Assembly (NCBI GenBank): GCA_025358155.1 | Contig: JANYKR010000311.1 | Span: forward strand, 1-47,267 | Source: Betaproteobacteria bacterium | Lineage (GTDB): Bacteria; Pseudomonadota; Gammaproteobacteria; Burkholderiales; Burkholderiaceae_C | Direction: 5' to 3' | Length of the DNA stretch: 47,267 nucleotides | Shown: one piece after another, positions 25,310 to 34,400 of the stretch | Layout: the number at the start of each line of letters is the position of its first letter | Numbering within the stretch: position 1 is the stretch's first letter | Made by a program: the position numbers and the translations under genes | The notes under the pieces: model-generated | What the model was told of the DNA's origin: nothing | Databases searched by the model: none | Seen by the model: only the letters and a program-made list of their open reading frames with translations

Positions 25310-26011
25310 ATGATCACCCTGCGCCGCAGCACCGACCGGGGCTACGCCGACCACGGCTGGCTCAAGAGCTTTCACACCTTCTCATTTGCCGACTACCACG
25401 ACCCGGCGCATATGGGCTTTGGCAACCTGCGGGTGATCAACGAGGACCGCATCGCCCCCGGCACTGGCTTTGGCACCCACGGCCACCGTGACATGGAGAT
25501 CATCAGCTATGTGCTCGAAGGAGCGTTGGCGCACCAGGACAGCATGGGCAACGGCGAGGCGATCCGCCCCGGCGAGGTGCAGCGCATGACGGCCGGCAGC
25601 GGCGTGCGCCACAGCGAGTTCAACCACGCGCCCGACGCCACCACCCACTTCCTGCAGATCTGGCTACTGCCCAGCGCGGCCAACCTGGTGCCAAGCTACG
25701 AGCAGAAGGCGTTTTCTGACGCCGACAAACGGGGCCAACTGCGCCTGGTGGCCGCGCCCGGTGGCCAAGGGGGTGCGGTGACCTTGCACGCCGATGCTTC
25801 GATCCGCGCCGGCCTGTTCGATGGCGACGAGTCGGCCGAGCTAGCGCTGGACCCGTTGCGCCGGACCTGGGTGCACCTTGCACGCGGCACGCTGACCGTC
25901 AACGGCCAGGCGTTGCAGGCCGGCGATGCGATGGGCCTGCTGGGCGAGACGCAACTCAGCCTGGGCCAAGGGCAAGACGCCGAGGTGCTGGTGTTCGACC
26001 TGGCGCCTTGA
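25310..26011 (+). CDS. pirin family protein (YhhW-like bicupin)
   Basis: A 233-residue two-cupin protein. ITLRRSTDRGYADHGWLKSFHTFSFADYHDP is the start signature. The iron-binding cupin shows PGTGFGTHGHRDMEIISYVLEGALAHQDSMGN, then VQRMTAGSGVRHSEFN, giving the usual three His and one Glu. Bacterial pirins such as YhhW have quercetin 2,3-dioxygenase activity in vitro, while the in vivo role is unclear. An AGGAGA at 25298-25303 fits the ATG at 25310. Divergent from the LysR gene, its likely regulator. Confidence 0.93.
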   Translation: MITLRRSTDRGYADHGWLKSFHTFSFADYHDPAHMGFGNLRVINEDRIAPGTGFGTHGHRDMEIISYVLEGALAHQDSMGNGEAIRPGEVQRMTAGSGVRHSEFNHAPDATTHFLQIWLLPSAANLVPSYEQKAFSDADKRGQLRLVAAPGGQGGAVTLHADASIRAGLFDGDESAELALDPLRRTWVHLARGTLTVNGQALQAGDAMGLLGETQLSLGQGQDAEVLVFDLAP

Positions 26012-26073
26012 AACTGAATCCAGATGACCGTGTGCTGATGCGAGCCTTGCACCGCCCAAGGCCCATGTCCGCT

Positions 26074-26109
26074 GCGGTAGCGGTTGCGGTAGTGGTTGCG
26101 GTAGCGACA
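26074..26109. repeat. three 12-bp tandem units
   Basis: GCGGTAGCGGTT at 26074, GCGGTAGTGGTT at 26086 and GCGGTAGCGACA at 26098, in the 202-bp gap between the pirin gene and the next gene. The array lies about 105 bp before the next start codon. Confidence 0.75.
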
Positions 26110-26213
26110 GCGCAGCGGTGTCGCCACCGCTACAGCGGCTTCCCCCACCGTGAGCCAAGCTGCTCGTGGGTCAAGGCAAGCATCAACACAAGCGTCAACA
26201 ACCGGAGTCAAGC

Positions 26214-26876
26214 ATGAACAAACAAGGGATGGCGGGTATCTTGGTCGCCAGCGTGCTGGCCCAGGGCCCAGCCCCTGCACAGGACAAGGGGCCAGAACGC
26301 TTCCCTGTCCTCGACCCGGCTCAGCTGTCGGCCGAGCAAAGCAAGCTGGTCAAAGACCTGCTCTCCGGCCCACGCGGTGGTGGCGACAGCAGCCCCGAGG
26401 CCGCCAGACGCATTCTGGAGAACGGCCCCTTCAACGCCTGGGCGCGCAGCCCGGTGCTGGGAGATCGGTTGCAGAAAGTGGGTGAGTACATCCGCTATGG
26501 CAGCTCGATCCCGCTGCGCCTGAACGAGTTTGCGATCTTGATCACCGCGCGCCACTGGACCTCGCAATACGAATGGTTTGCGCACCACAGCCTGGCCATG
26601 AAAGCCGGCCTGAGCCCCAAGATCACCGAGCAGCTGGCCCGCAACCAGCGCCCGGAAGGCATGAGCGAGGACGAGTCAGCGGTCTACAACTTTTGCACCG
26701 AACTGCACCAGCAAAAGAACGTGAGCGACGCAAGCTACCAACAAGCCTTGAAGCTCTTTGGCGAAAAAGGCGTGATGGACTTGATCGGCGTGAGCGGCTA
26801 CTACACCGCGGTGTCGATGACGCTGAACGTGGCGCGGGTGCGCATTCCGGGAGGTGTGCCAGACCCTCTGAAGTAA
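26214..26876 (+). CDS. carboxymuconolactone decarboxylase-like protein, probably exported
   Basis: A 220-residue protein of the CMD/AhpD-like superfamily. RLNEFAILITARHWTSQYEWFAHHSLAMKAGLSPKITEQL is the characteristic helical core, and GVMDLIGVSGYYTAVSMTLNV its usual end. The AhpD CxxC pair is absent, so it is not a disulfide reductase of that kind; the RHW-H pattern resembles the gamma-carboxymuconolactone decarboxylase-like group of unknown substrates. The first 23 residues (MNKQGMAGILVASVLAQGPAPAQ) look like a weak signal peptide. A GGAG at about 26203 precedes the ATG. It stands alone between the pirin gene and a convergent permease gene; no aromatic degradation genes are near. Confidence 0.85.
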   Translation: MNKQGMAGILVASVLAQGPAPAQDKGPERFPVLDPAQLSAEQSKLVKDLLSGPRGGGDSSPEAARRILENGPFNAWARSPVLGDRLQKVGEYIRYGSSIPLRLNEFAILITARHWTSQYEWFAHHSLAMKAGLSPKITEQLARNQRPEGMSEDESAVYNFCTELHQQKNVSDASYQQALKLFGEKGVMDLIGVSGYYTAVSMTLNVARVRIPGGVPDPLK

Positions 26877-26922
26877 GGGCGGCAGCGCAACCTGGCGCAT
26901 TTGAAGCGCCGGTGAATCGCCC

Positions 26923-28227
26923 TCACTGGCCCAGCAGCTCGCCTATGGACCCGAGCTCATCGACCCGGTCGCACACCGCCTTGACCCCCATCAGCAGCGG
27001 CACGCCCAGCAGCAAGCCCCACAGGCCCCACAGCCAGCCCCAGGCCAGCATGCCGACAAACACGGCCACGGGATTGAGTCGGCTGTTGCGGCTGGTCAGC
27101 CACGGCGTAACCAACTGACCCGACACGCCGTGGATGGCCAGCGACACACCGCCGACCAGCAACGCCATGCCGGGCGTGCCGAACTGCAGCAGGCCCACCA
27201 GCGCCAGTCCGCCGGTGATGATGATCGACCCGAGGTAGGGCACCAGGTTGAGCACTGCCGCCGCCACGCCCCAGACTGCAGCACGCTCCAGCCCTATCCA
27301 CAGCAGCGCCAGCCAGGTCAGCACGCCCACCCCGATGCTGGTCACCAGTTGGACCATGAGGTAGCGGTGGATCTGGTCGGTGATCTCGTCCAGCGCCTGC
27401 AAGGTGATCTTCTTCTTGCTGAAAGTAGGTCCGGCAATCCGCACCATCTTGAGCCGGAACTGGTTGCCCGAAGCCATCAAGAAAAAACCGATCAGACAGA
27501 CCAACAAGGCCTGGCTGACGAAGGCCATCAGGCCGAGCGTGCCGCTCCAGAGATATTCTTTGATGTTGAAGTGGCTGCGCTCGATCTGCACCCGGGTCAC
27601 ACCCCGGCCGACCACCGGCGTAGCCGAGCCTGACTCTTCGGCCGCTTGTTCCAGGCGGGCAGCGGCGCGTTGCACTTTCTGCATCGCGCTCTCGGGCGCG
27701 TCACGCTTGGCGCGCAGGGCTTGGCCGAGCTTTTGCGCCGCTTCGGGCAGCGACTCGACCAGCGCGGCGGCGTCATCGGCCATAGCCCAGGCACCCGCAC
27801 CCAGACCGCACAGCATCGTCACCAGCAGCACGCCCGCACCCAGCGCGCGCGGCACATGCCAGCGCTGCAGCCGATCCACCACCGGCGACATCGCGTAGCT
27901 CAGCAGCACGCCCAACAACAACGGGATGAACACTGCTGCCGCCCAGTGCAAGGCAAACACGCTGGCCAAGGCCGCCAGCAGCGCCAACGATGCGCTGCGC
28001 ACGTCGATGGGCATCTGGAAGTGCACCGGACCGGGCACGGGAACGGCTGCAGGCCCAACGTCAGCCGGCGGTGCATCTGGCGGCACTGACTGCAGGGATT
28101 GCGGCGGTGCCGGCGGCCGTGCTGGCGGCTGTGCTGGCAGCTGGGTTGGTGGCTGAGTTGGTGGCTGTGTTGGTGGCATCAGTGACGGCTGCGAAGGCTG
28201 CATTGTTTGCGGCAGTGTTTGTGTCAT
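26923..28227 (-). CDS. AI-2E/PerM family permease
   Basis: A 434-residue inner-membrane protein of the AI-2 exporter/PerM superfamily. The first 70 residues are a Pro/Gln-rich cytoplasmic tail with PPTQ/PPAQ/PPAR repeats, unusual in length. Hydrophobic segments follow at about 78-115, 130-150, 228-255 and 285-420. The conserved C-terminal block has NLVPYLGSIIITGGLALVGLLQFG, then GQLVTPWLTSRNSRLNPVAVFVGMLAWGWLWGLWGLLLGVPLL. Substrates are diverse or unknown (autoinducer-2, Na+/H+ exchange in others). The start at 28227 is kept because MTQTLPQTM leads straight into the Pro-rich tail; a later start cannot be excluded. Confidence 0.9.
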   Translation of the reverse strand: MTQTLPQTMQPSQPSLMPPTQPPTQPPTQLPAQPPARPPAPPQSLQSVPPDAPPADVGPAAVPVPGPVHFQMPIDVRSASLALLAALASVFALHWAAAVFIPLLLGVLLSYAMSPVVDRLQRWHVPRALGAGVLLVTMLCGLGAGAWAMADDAAALVESLPEAAQKLGQALRAKRDAPESAMQKVQRAAARLEQAAEESGSATPVVGRGVTRVQIERSHFNIKEYLWSGTLGLMAFVSQALLVCLIGFFLMASGNQFRLKMVRIAGPTFSKKKITLQALDEITDQIHRYLMVQLVTSIGVGVLTWLALLWIGLERAAVWGVAAAVLNLVPYLGSIIITGGLALVGLLQFGTPGMALLVGGVSLAIHGVSGQLVTPWLTSRNSRLNPVAVFVGMLAWGWLWGLWGLLLGVPLLMGVKAVCDRVDELGSIGELLGQ

Positions 28228-28620
28228 ACCTGAATCAGTTTATCCAGTCTGGCCCGTCAGAATCTGCGGCCCTCGCGGCTAAAGGCAGCGTGCTGGCGCT
28301 GTCCACAAAACAGGCCCGCCCCGTCAGCCTCGGGCTGTTGCGGATTGGCGCTCGGGTCAGTGTGGTGGCTTCGGTTTGCCCAGTCGCCTGCCCGTGAGCA
28401 TGCCTGCAACGCGCTGGAATCCCGTAGGACTAACCGCCGGTTGCCAGCAGGCAGGCCGGAGGTTTGACGCCATGGCGGTCGGCCCGGGGATCGGCGCTGC
28501 GTTTGCTGTGAGGTCGTGCGGATGTCGTGCGGATGTCGTGCGGGTGTCGTTCGGATGTCTCGCCGCTGCCGCGCGGCAGTTCGGGCGCTGCCCCGGACCC
28601 CAGCCGCTACAGTGGAGCAG
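28228..28620. other. 393-bp gap between divergent permease and DUF599 genes
   Basis: Holds the promoters of two divergent genes and an 11-bp tandem array (28513-28556). A perfect short palindrome AACCGCCGGTT lies near 28430. The open frames on both strands are shadows of the repeats and show no family resemblance. I found no tRNA, riboswitch or terminator. Confidence 0.6.
28513..28556. repeat. 11-bp tandem array upstream of the DUF599 gene
   Basis: Four units of GTCGTGCGGAT starting at 28513, 28524, 28535 and 28546 (units 3 and 4 each carry one change). The array ends 64 bp before the ATG at 28621, thus within the likely promoter or leader. Confidence 0.85.
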
Positions 28621-29346
28621 ATGGACACTTTGCTCAAACCGCTGGCGCTGCTGCCCTGGGTGGACTGGTTGGCGGTGGCGCTATTTTTCGGCGGCTGGGT
28701 AGGCTATGCGCACTTTGCCAAACGCCTGGCCGAGGTGCGGCCGTCCATCCTGGTCACCACCAACCAGTGGCGGCGCCGCTGGATGCTGCAGGCCACGCAC
28801 CGCGAGAACCGCATCGTCGACTCGGCCGTGACCCAAAGCCTGTCGGCCAGCCCCTCGTTTTTTGCCTCCACCAGCATCCTGATCATCGGCGGCCTGCTGG
28901 CTGCATTGGGCGCTACCGAGAAGGCCAGCGAACTGGTGCGTGAGCTGCCCTTTGCTGCCCGCACGTCGGTGCTGGTGTTCGACATGAAACTGGCGTTGTT
29001 GGCGGCGATCTTTGTGCACGCGTTTTTCCGCTTCACCTGGAGCCAGCGCCAATATAGCTTTGGCGCCATCATGGTGGGCGCCGCACCCGAGGCCAGGCAG
29101 TTTGATCAATCGCGCGATGACTCGCTGCGCGAGGCCTTTGCCGACCGCGCCGGACGGGTGATGGGGCTGGCGGCCGAAACCTTCAACGACGGCCTGCGCG
29201 CCTACTACCTGTCGTTTGCAGCGGTGGCCTGGTTTTTTTCGCCCTGGGCTTTCATGGCGGCTACCGCGCTGGTGCTGTGGGTCTTGTACCGGCGCGAGTT
29301 CCACTCCGAGGTGCTGGTGGCCTTGCGTGAGGGTTTGCGGTCCTGA
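28621..29346 (+). CDS. DUF599 membrane protein
   Basis: A 241-residue protein with four to five transmembrane segments (WVDWLAVALFFGGWVGYAHF; FASTSILIIGGLLAAL; VFDMKLALLAAIFVHAFF; AAVAWFFSPWAFMAATALVLWVLY). The DUF599 pattern is evident in RRRWMLQATHRENRIVDSAV, FFASTSILIIGG, FAFRWSQRQY-like FFRFTWSQRQYSF, and the late ETFNDGLRAYYLSFAAVAWF. Its function is unknown. The ATG at 28621 opens the conserved part; there is no clear Shine-Dalgarno site. It converges with the alpha/beta hydrolase gene, 9 bp apart. Confidence 0.88.
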   Translation: MDTLLKPLALLPWVDWLAVALFFGGWVGYAHFAKRLAEVRPSILVTTNQWRRRWMLQATHRENRIVDSAVTQSLSASPSFFASTSILIIGGLLAALGATEKASELVRELPFAARTSVLVFDMKLALLAAIFVHAFFRFTWSQRQYSFGAIMVGAAPEARQFDQSRDDSLREAFADRAGRVMGLAAETFNDGLRAYYLSFAAVAWFFSPWAFMAATALVLWVLYRREFHSEVLVALREGLRS

Positions 29347-29355
29347 CGGCCCGGT

Positions 29356-30336
29356 TCAATGGCCCGGCGCGGCCGGCAGCCCGAGAAAGGCCTTGACGGC
29401 GGCCACCGTGCGTTGCGGGTCCTCTTCTTGCGGCACATGGCCCAGATCGTCAAACAAAACTTGTTGGCTGCCCGGGATGTCGGCGGCAAATCGTGCGGCA
29501 AATGCCGGCGGGATCAACTGGTCGCGTCCGCCCCACAGGATCAGCGTCGGCGCCGAGACACCGACAACTTTGTCCACGCCCTCGCCCGGTGACCAGGTCT
29601 GCAGCCGCTGCACCAACGCGGCGCGGTTGCCGGCGCGCAGCGCCAGCTCAAAATAGCGGTCGATCAGGGCCTCGTCGATCAGAGCCGGGTTGGCGTACAC
29701 CGTGCGCAGGCCTTGCAGCACAAACGGCCGAGGCAAAAAGTGTTCGGTCAACCGGCCGAGCACCGGCAGCCGGGCAATGCGCCAGCCCAGCGGTACGTTG
29801 TCAGGGTTGAACTTGTACCCGGCCGCGTCCACCAGCACCAATTGCGTCACCCGTTGCGGCGAGGCGGCCGCCAGATGCCAGGCCACGTCACCGCCCAGCG
29901 AGTTGCCGGCCACCACAAAACGCTGCACGCCCAGCCGGTCCAGCAGGTCCAGCACAAAGCGGGCGTAGTGATCAGCGGTGTAGAGCGGCTGGCCGGCCCA
30001 GCGTGAGGGGTAATCGCCGGCAAACGGGCCCGTCAGACCGAAGCCGGGCAGGTCCAGGCTGATGACCCGCCGCTGGCCGCGCAAGGCCTTGCTCCAGCCC
30101 TCCCAGGTGTGCAGGCTGGCCGAGGTGCCGTGCAGCAGCACGATGGGCGCTGCATCGTTGCGCGGCCCCTCGTCGCGGTAGTGCACCAGCTGGCCCTGCA
30201 AGTCCAAGAACTCCGACGGCGCCGGCGCCCAGCGTGCCACCAGCGTCTCGACCGGCCGGTCGGGTGCCTGCAGCAGCGGCAGCGCCAGTGCCGACACCAA
30301 CAGCAGCAGGCCAAACAGACGCAGCAACCAAGCCAT
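29356..30336 (-). CDS. alpha/beta hydrolase, membrane-anchored or exported
   Basis: A 326-residue alpha/beta hydrolase. The N-terminal 24 residues (MAWLLRLFGLLLLVSALALPLLQA) form a signal anchor. PIVLLHGTSASLHTWEGW carries the oxyanion loop, GNSLGG the nucleophile Ser146, WGGRDQLIPP the acid and DDLGHVPQEEDP the His. The pattern is closest to haloalkane-dehalogenase/epoxide-hydrolase-like and C-C bond hydrolase subgroups, but GNSLGG suggests an esterase or lipase. No substrate can be given. It reads in the same direction as the trhO gene, 16 bp downstream of it. Confidence 0.9.
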   Translation of the reverse strand: MAWLLRLFGLLLLVSALALPLLQAPDRPVETLVARWAPAPSEFLDLQGQLVHYRDEGPRNDAAPIVLLHGTSASLHTWEGWSKALRGQRRVISLDLPGFGLTGPFAGDYPSRWAGQPLYTADHYARFVLDLLDRLGVQRFVVAGNSLGGDVAWHLAAASPQRVTQLVLVDAAGYKFNPDNVPLGWRIARLPVLGRLTEHFLPRPFVLQGLRTVYANPALIDEALIDRYFELALRAGNRAALVQRLQTWSPGEGVDKVVGVSAPTLILWGGRDQLIPPAFAARFAADIPGSQQVLFDDLGHVPQEEDPQRTVAAVKAFLGLPAAPGH

Positions 30337-30352
30337 GGCTGAACCTGGGCGA

Positions 30353-31090
30353 TCAGGCTGTCAGGGCGGTGTCGAGCCCGGCGCGCTCGTCAAATACAAA
30401 ACAGCGGCCCTGCCAGCCCGGTGCCAGGCCGGCGGTGTCCTCGAAGTATTTCAGGATGCCGCCGTCGAGCTGGAAGCTGTGGGCCAAGCCCTGCGCCTGC
30501 ATCACCAGCGCCGCCTTTTCACATCGGATGCCGCCGGTGCAGTAGATCACCACGGTGTGGCCCGCCAGTTCAGTCTGGTGCGCCAGCAGCGCGGCCGGGA
30601 AGTCGCTGAACTTTTGCAGCTGCCAGTTCAGCGCGCCGTCAAACGCGCCGGCGTCGACCTCGAAGTCATTGCGGGTGTCGAGCAGCTTGAGCGGCCGACC
30701 CGCGTCGTCGGTGCCTTGCGTGATCCAGCGCGCCAAGGTGGCGGCATCCACCGCTGCAGCCCGTCCGGCAGTGGGGCGCACCGCTGGCTGGTTCATGCGG
30801 ATGATCTCGCGCTTGATCTTGACCTTCAGGCGTTTGAAGGGCTGGGTGTCGCTCCAGCTTCGTTTGACCTCCAGCCCGGCAAAACGCAGGTCGGTGCGCA
30901 GCGCTTCGAGCCAGGCCTCCACCCCTGCGGGCGGGCCGGCCAGGCACAGGTTGAGGCCTTCTTCAGCCATCAGCACGGTGCCTTTCAAGCCGAGGGCCTC
31001 GGCCGCGTCAAACAGCCGCTGGCGCAGGCCGACCAGGTCGTCCAGCGCTACAAAGCGGTAACTTGCAATGTTGAGATGCGAATGAATCAC
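30353..31090 (-). CDS. trhO: tRNA uridine(34) hydroxylase TrhO
   Basis: A rhodanese-domain enzyme that hydroxylates uridine 34 of tRNAs using oxygen, on the way to cmo5U/mcmo5U. It has 245 residues. The N-terminal ferredoxin-like part has IASYRFVALDD and LKGTVLMAEEGLNLCLAG (34-51). The rhodanese part has LLDTRNDFEVDAGAFDGALN and the active loop YCTGGIRCEKA with Cys184 and Cys190. YFEDTAGLAPGWQGRCFVFDER is the conserved end. The ATG at 31090 begins the conserved N-terminus. Upstream lies a 400-bp gap containing a PIN toxin remnant on the same strand. Confidence 0.95.
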   Translation of the reverse strand: MIHSHLNIASYRFVALDDLVGLRQRLFDAAEALGLKGTVLMAEEGLNLCLAGPPAGVEAWLEALRTDLRFAGLEVKRSWSDTQPFKRLKVKIKREIIRMNQPAVRPTAGRAAAVDAATLARWITQGTDDAGRPLKLLDTRNDFEVDAGAFDGALNWQLQKFSDFPAALLAHQTELAGHTVVIYCTGGIRCEKAALVMQAQGLAHSFQLDGGILKYFEDTAGLAPGWQGRCFVFDERAGLDTALTA

Positions 31091-31492
31091 AGCAATATTT
31101 TAAGAGCGCAACAACCCGGGCTGATCTTGACCTTTGACAGCACTTCGACCGCTGGTTCTGACAAATGGTGTTCAGCGCTGGTCTGCAGCGAGGGTTCAGC
31201 GATTCAGGGATGGAACCCTGGCGCGCTCGAAGTCCGACATGCCGCGCGTGACGACGGTCAGCCCATGGTGGGCGCCTGTGGCGCCGATGATGAGGTCGGG
31301 TCGCGAAAGTCAGTCTGACCAGAATGCCAGTTTTTGCGCTCCTACTCAGCGAAGTTCCTTCCCATGGCCGGGTTCTTTCAATGCTGTGGCAGCGACGACT
31401 TTGTCGGCCGCGCCACTTGACCCGAAGCCGGCCCTTGGCGATTGAAAACTGACCCCCATCCGGCTCCCGGGCGTCTCCCTACAATCGTCCGG
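31091..31492. other. 402-bp gap between trhO and dnaE
   Basis: Contains the C-terminal fragment of a PIN-domain toxin (31196-31309, minus strand), the trhO promoter region and the dnaE leader. I see no intact gene; a 103-residue plus-strand frame at 31134-31445 has no family resemblance and opposes the PIN fragment. Confidence 0.6.
31196..31309 (-). pseudogene. C-terminal remnant of a VapC/PIN-domain toxin
   Basis: Read leftward, 35 codons before a TGA at 31198-31196 give RPDLIIGATGAHHGLTVVTR followed by GMSDFERARVPSLNR. That is the last strand-helix-strand of VapC/FitB PIN toxins (D-x-x-I-A-A-T-A-x-x-H-G-L-x-L-V-T-R-N-x-x-D-F-x-R), including the conserved late Asp. An in-frame stop lies two codons before it, and no PIN N-terminal half or antitoxin is readable nearby. 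I conclude that a toxin-antitoxin module once stood here and decayed. Confidence 0.75.
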
Positions 31493-34400
31493 ATGCCGTT
31501 CGTCCACCTGCGCACCCACACCGAATACTCCGTCGTCGATGGCACCTTGCGCATCGACGATGCCGCTGTGGCGGCCCGTGCCGACAGCCAGCCGGCCTTG
31601 GCGATCACCGACCTCGCCAACCTGTTTGGCGCGATCAAGTTCTACAAGGCTTGCCGGGGCAAGGGCGTCAAGCCGATCATCGGCGCCGACATTTTTTTGG
31701 AGCCCGACCCGGCGGTCTCGGGCAGCGACAAACAGGCCAGCCGCCTGCTGCTGCTGGTGCAAGACCGCCAGGGCTACCTGAACCTGTGCGAGCTGTTGGC
31801 CCGGGCCTGGGTCAAGAACGTGCAAAAGGCCCAGGCCTGGGTCAAGTGGGACTGGCTGGCTGAACTGGGCGGCGGGCTGATTGCACTCTCGGGCGCTGAC
31901 TTGGGTGCGGTGGGTCTGGCCCTGCTGGCCGGTGACGTGCCCCGGGCCCGGGTCGCAGCGCAGCGCATGTCTGACTTGTTCCCGGGCCGGTTTTACCTGG
32001 AACTTCAGCGCGCCGGCCTGCCTACGCAGGATGCCCATGTGCGCGCCGCCGTGCCGCTGGCGGCTGAACTTGGCCTGCCGGTGGTGGCCACCCACCCGAT
32101 CGAATTTTTGGTGCCTGACGACTTTGACGCGCACGAGGCCCGGGTCTGCGTGGCCGAGGGCGAGGCGCTGTCCAACCCCAAGCGCATCAAGCGCTTTTCG
32201 AGGGAGCAGTATTTCAAGACCCAGGCCCAGATGGCCGAGTTGTTTGCCGATCTGCCCTCAGCCCTGGCTAATTCCGTGCAGATCGCCCAGCGCTGCAATT
32301 TGACGCTGGCGATGGGCAAGAACTACCTGCCCGACTTCCCGACGCCGCTGCTGACCGATGGCCCCGACGCCGGCAAGCCCACGCCGATGGGCGACTACTT
32401 CCGCCAGGTCAGCCATCAGGGTCTGGAGGACCGGCTGCGCATGCTGTTCCCGGACCCGGCCAGACGCGAGGCGCAGCGTGCCCGCTACGTCGATCGGCTT
32501 GATTTCGAGATCACGACCATCCTGAAGATGGGCTTTCCGGGCTACTTTTTGATCGTGGCCGACTTCATCATCTGGGCCAAGACCCACGGCTGCCCGGTCG
32601 GGCCGGGGCGGGGCTCTGGCGCCAGCTCGCTGGTGGCCTATGCGATGAAGATCACCGACCTAGACCCGCTGCAGTACAACCTGTTGTTCGAGCGCTTCCT
32701 GAACCCCGAGCGGGTGTCGATGCCCGACTTTGACATCGACTTCTGCCAGGGCAACCGCGACCGGGTGATCGACTACGTCAAGGACAAATACGGCCGCGAG
32801 GCGGTCAGCCAGATCGCCACCTTCGGCACCATGGCGGCCAAGGCCGCGCTGCGCGACATCGGCCGGGTGCTGGGCATGGGTTATGGCCATGTGGACAGCA
32901 TCGCCAAGCTGATCCCGGCGCCGCCCGGCAAGACGGTGACGCTGGCGCTGCTGCCCGACAAGCCCGACCCCGGCATCATCTACGCCCGTGCCGAAGCGCC
33001 CGAGCTGGAGCAGCGCGAAGCCGCAGAAGAAGAAGTGGCCGAATTGCTGAGCCTGGCGATGCGGGTCGAGGGCATCGTGCGCAACATCGGCACCCACGCC
33101 GGCGGGGTGCTGATCGCGCCGGGCAAGATCACCGACTTTTGCCCGCTCTACCAGCAGCCGGGCAGCGATTCGGCGGTCAGCCAGTACGACAAGGACGATG
33201 TCGAAGCCATCGGCCTGGTCAAGTTCGACTTTCTGGGCCTGGCCACGCTGACCATCCTGGAGCTGGCCAAGGACTTCATCGTCGCCCGCCACCCGGGCCG
33301 CGAGAACTTCAGCTTCGAGACCATACCGCTCGACGACGCCAAGGTCTACAAGCTGTTCTCGGACGGCCTCACCGAGAGCGTGTTCCAGTTTGAATCACGC
33401 GGCATGCAGGCGATGCTGAAAGAGGCGCGGCCGAGCCGGCTGGAGGACTTGATCGCGTTGAACGCGATGTTCCGGCCCGGCCCGATGGAGAACATCCCGA
33501 GCTTTTGCGCCCGCAAAAACGGCAAGGAGACCATCGAGTACCCGCACCCGCTGCTCGCGCCGGTGCTCTCCGAGACCTACGGCATCATGGTCTACCAGGA
33601 GCAGGTGATGCAGGCCGCGCAGGTGCTGGGCGGTTATTCGCTGGGCGGTGCCGACCTGCTGCGCCGGGCGATGGGCAAGAAAAAGGCCGAGGAGATGGCC
33701 GAGCACCGGCAGATCTTCCGGGCCGGTGCGGCCAAGCAGAGCATCTCGCAGGACAAGGCCGACGAAGTTTTCGATTTGATGGAGAAGTTTGCCGGCTACG
33801 GCTTCAACAAGAGCCACGCCGCCGCCTACTCGCTGCTGGCTTACCACACCGGCTGGCTCAAGGTGCATTTCACCGCCGAGTTCTACGCCGCCAACATGAC
33901 GGTCGAGATGGGCGACACCGACAAGCTCAAGGTCTTGCTCCATGACGCCAAGCTGTTTGGCATCAGCTTCGAGCCGCCGGATGTGAACCGCGGCAGCCAC
34001 CGCTTCGAGCCGGTCAACGCCAAAGTGGTGCGCTACGGGCTGGGCGCGGTCAAGGGCTCGGGGCAGGGCGCGGTCGAGGCGATTGTCGAGGCGCGCACCG
34101 AGGGCGGGCCGTTCCGCAGCTTTTTTGACTTCTGCGCCCGGATCGACCGCAAACGGGTCAACAAGCGCGCCATCGACGCGCTGATCAAGGCGGGTGCGTT
34201 TGACGCGATCAATCCCGACCGCGCCAGCCTGGTCGCCAATGTCAGCCTGGGTGTCGAATTTGCCGAGCACCAGGTGGTCAACGCCTCGCAAGGCGGCTTG
34301 TTTGACGATGGCGACCACGGCTCCAGCACCCAGGAGCCTGCCCTGGCCGTGGCCGAGCCCTGGGGCGTGCGCGAGCGCTTGCTGCTGGAGAAGTCGGCGA

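Noticed and set aside
28401-28460. Possible tRNA- or riboswitch-like fold (GCCTGC...GCAGGC with AACCGCCGGTT)
   Set aside because: No T-loop, anticodon arm or known riboswitch core could be placed; the pairing is short and likely random in GC-rich DNA.
31134-31445. 103-residue plus-strand frame before dnaE
   Set aside because: It is the antisense of the PIN toxin remnant and shows no family features.
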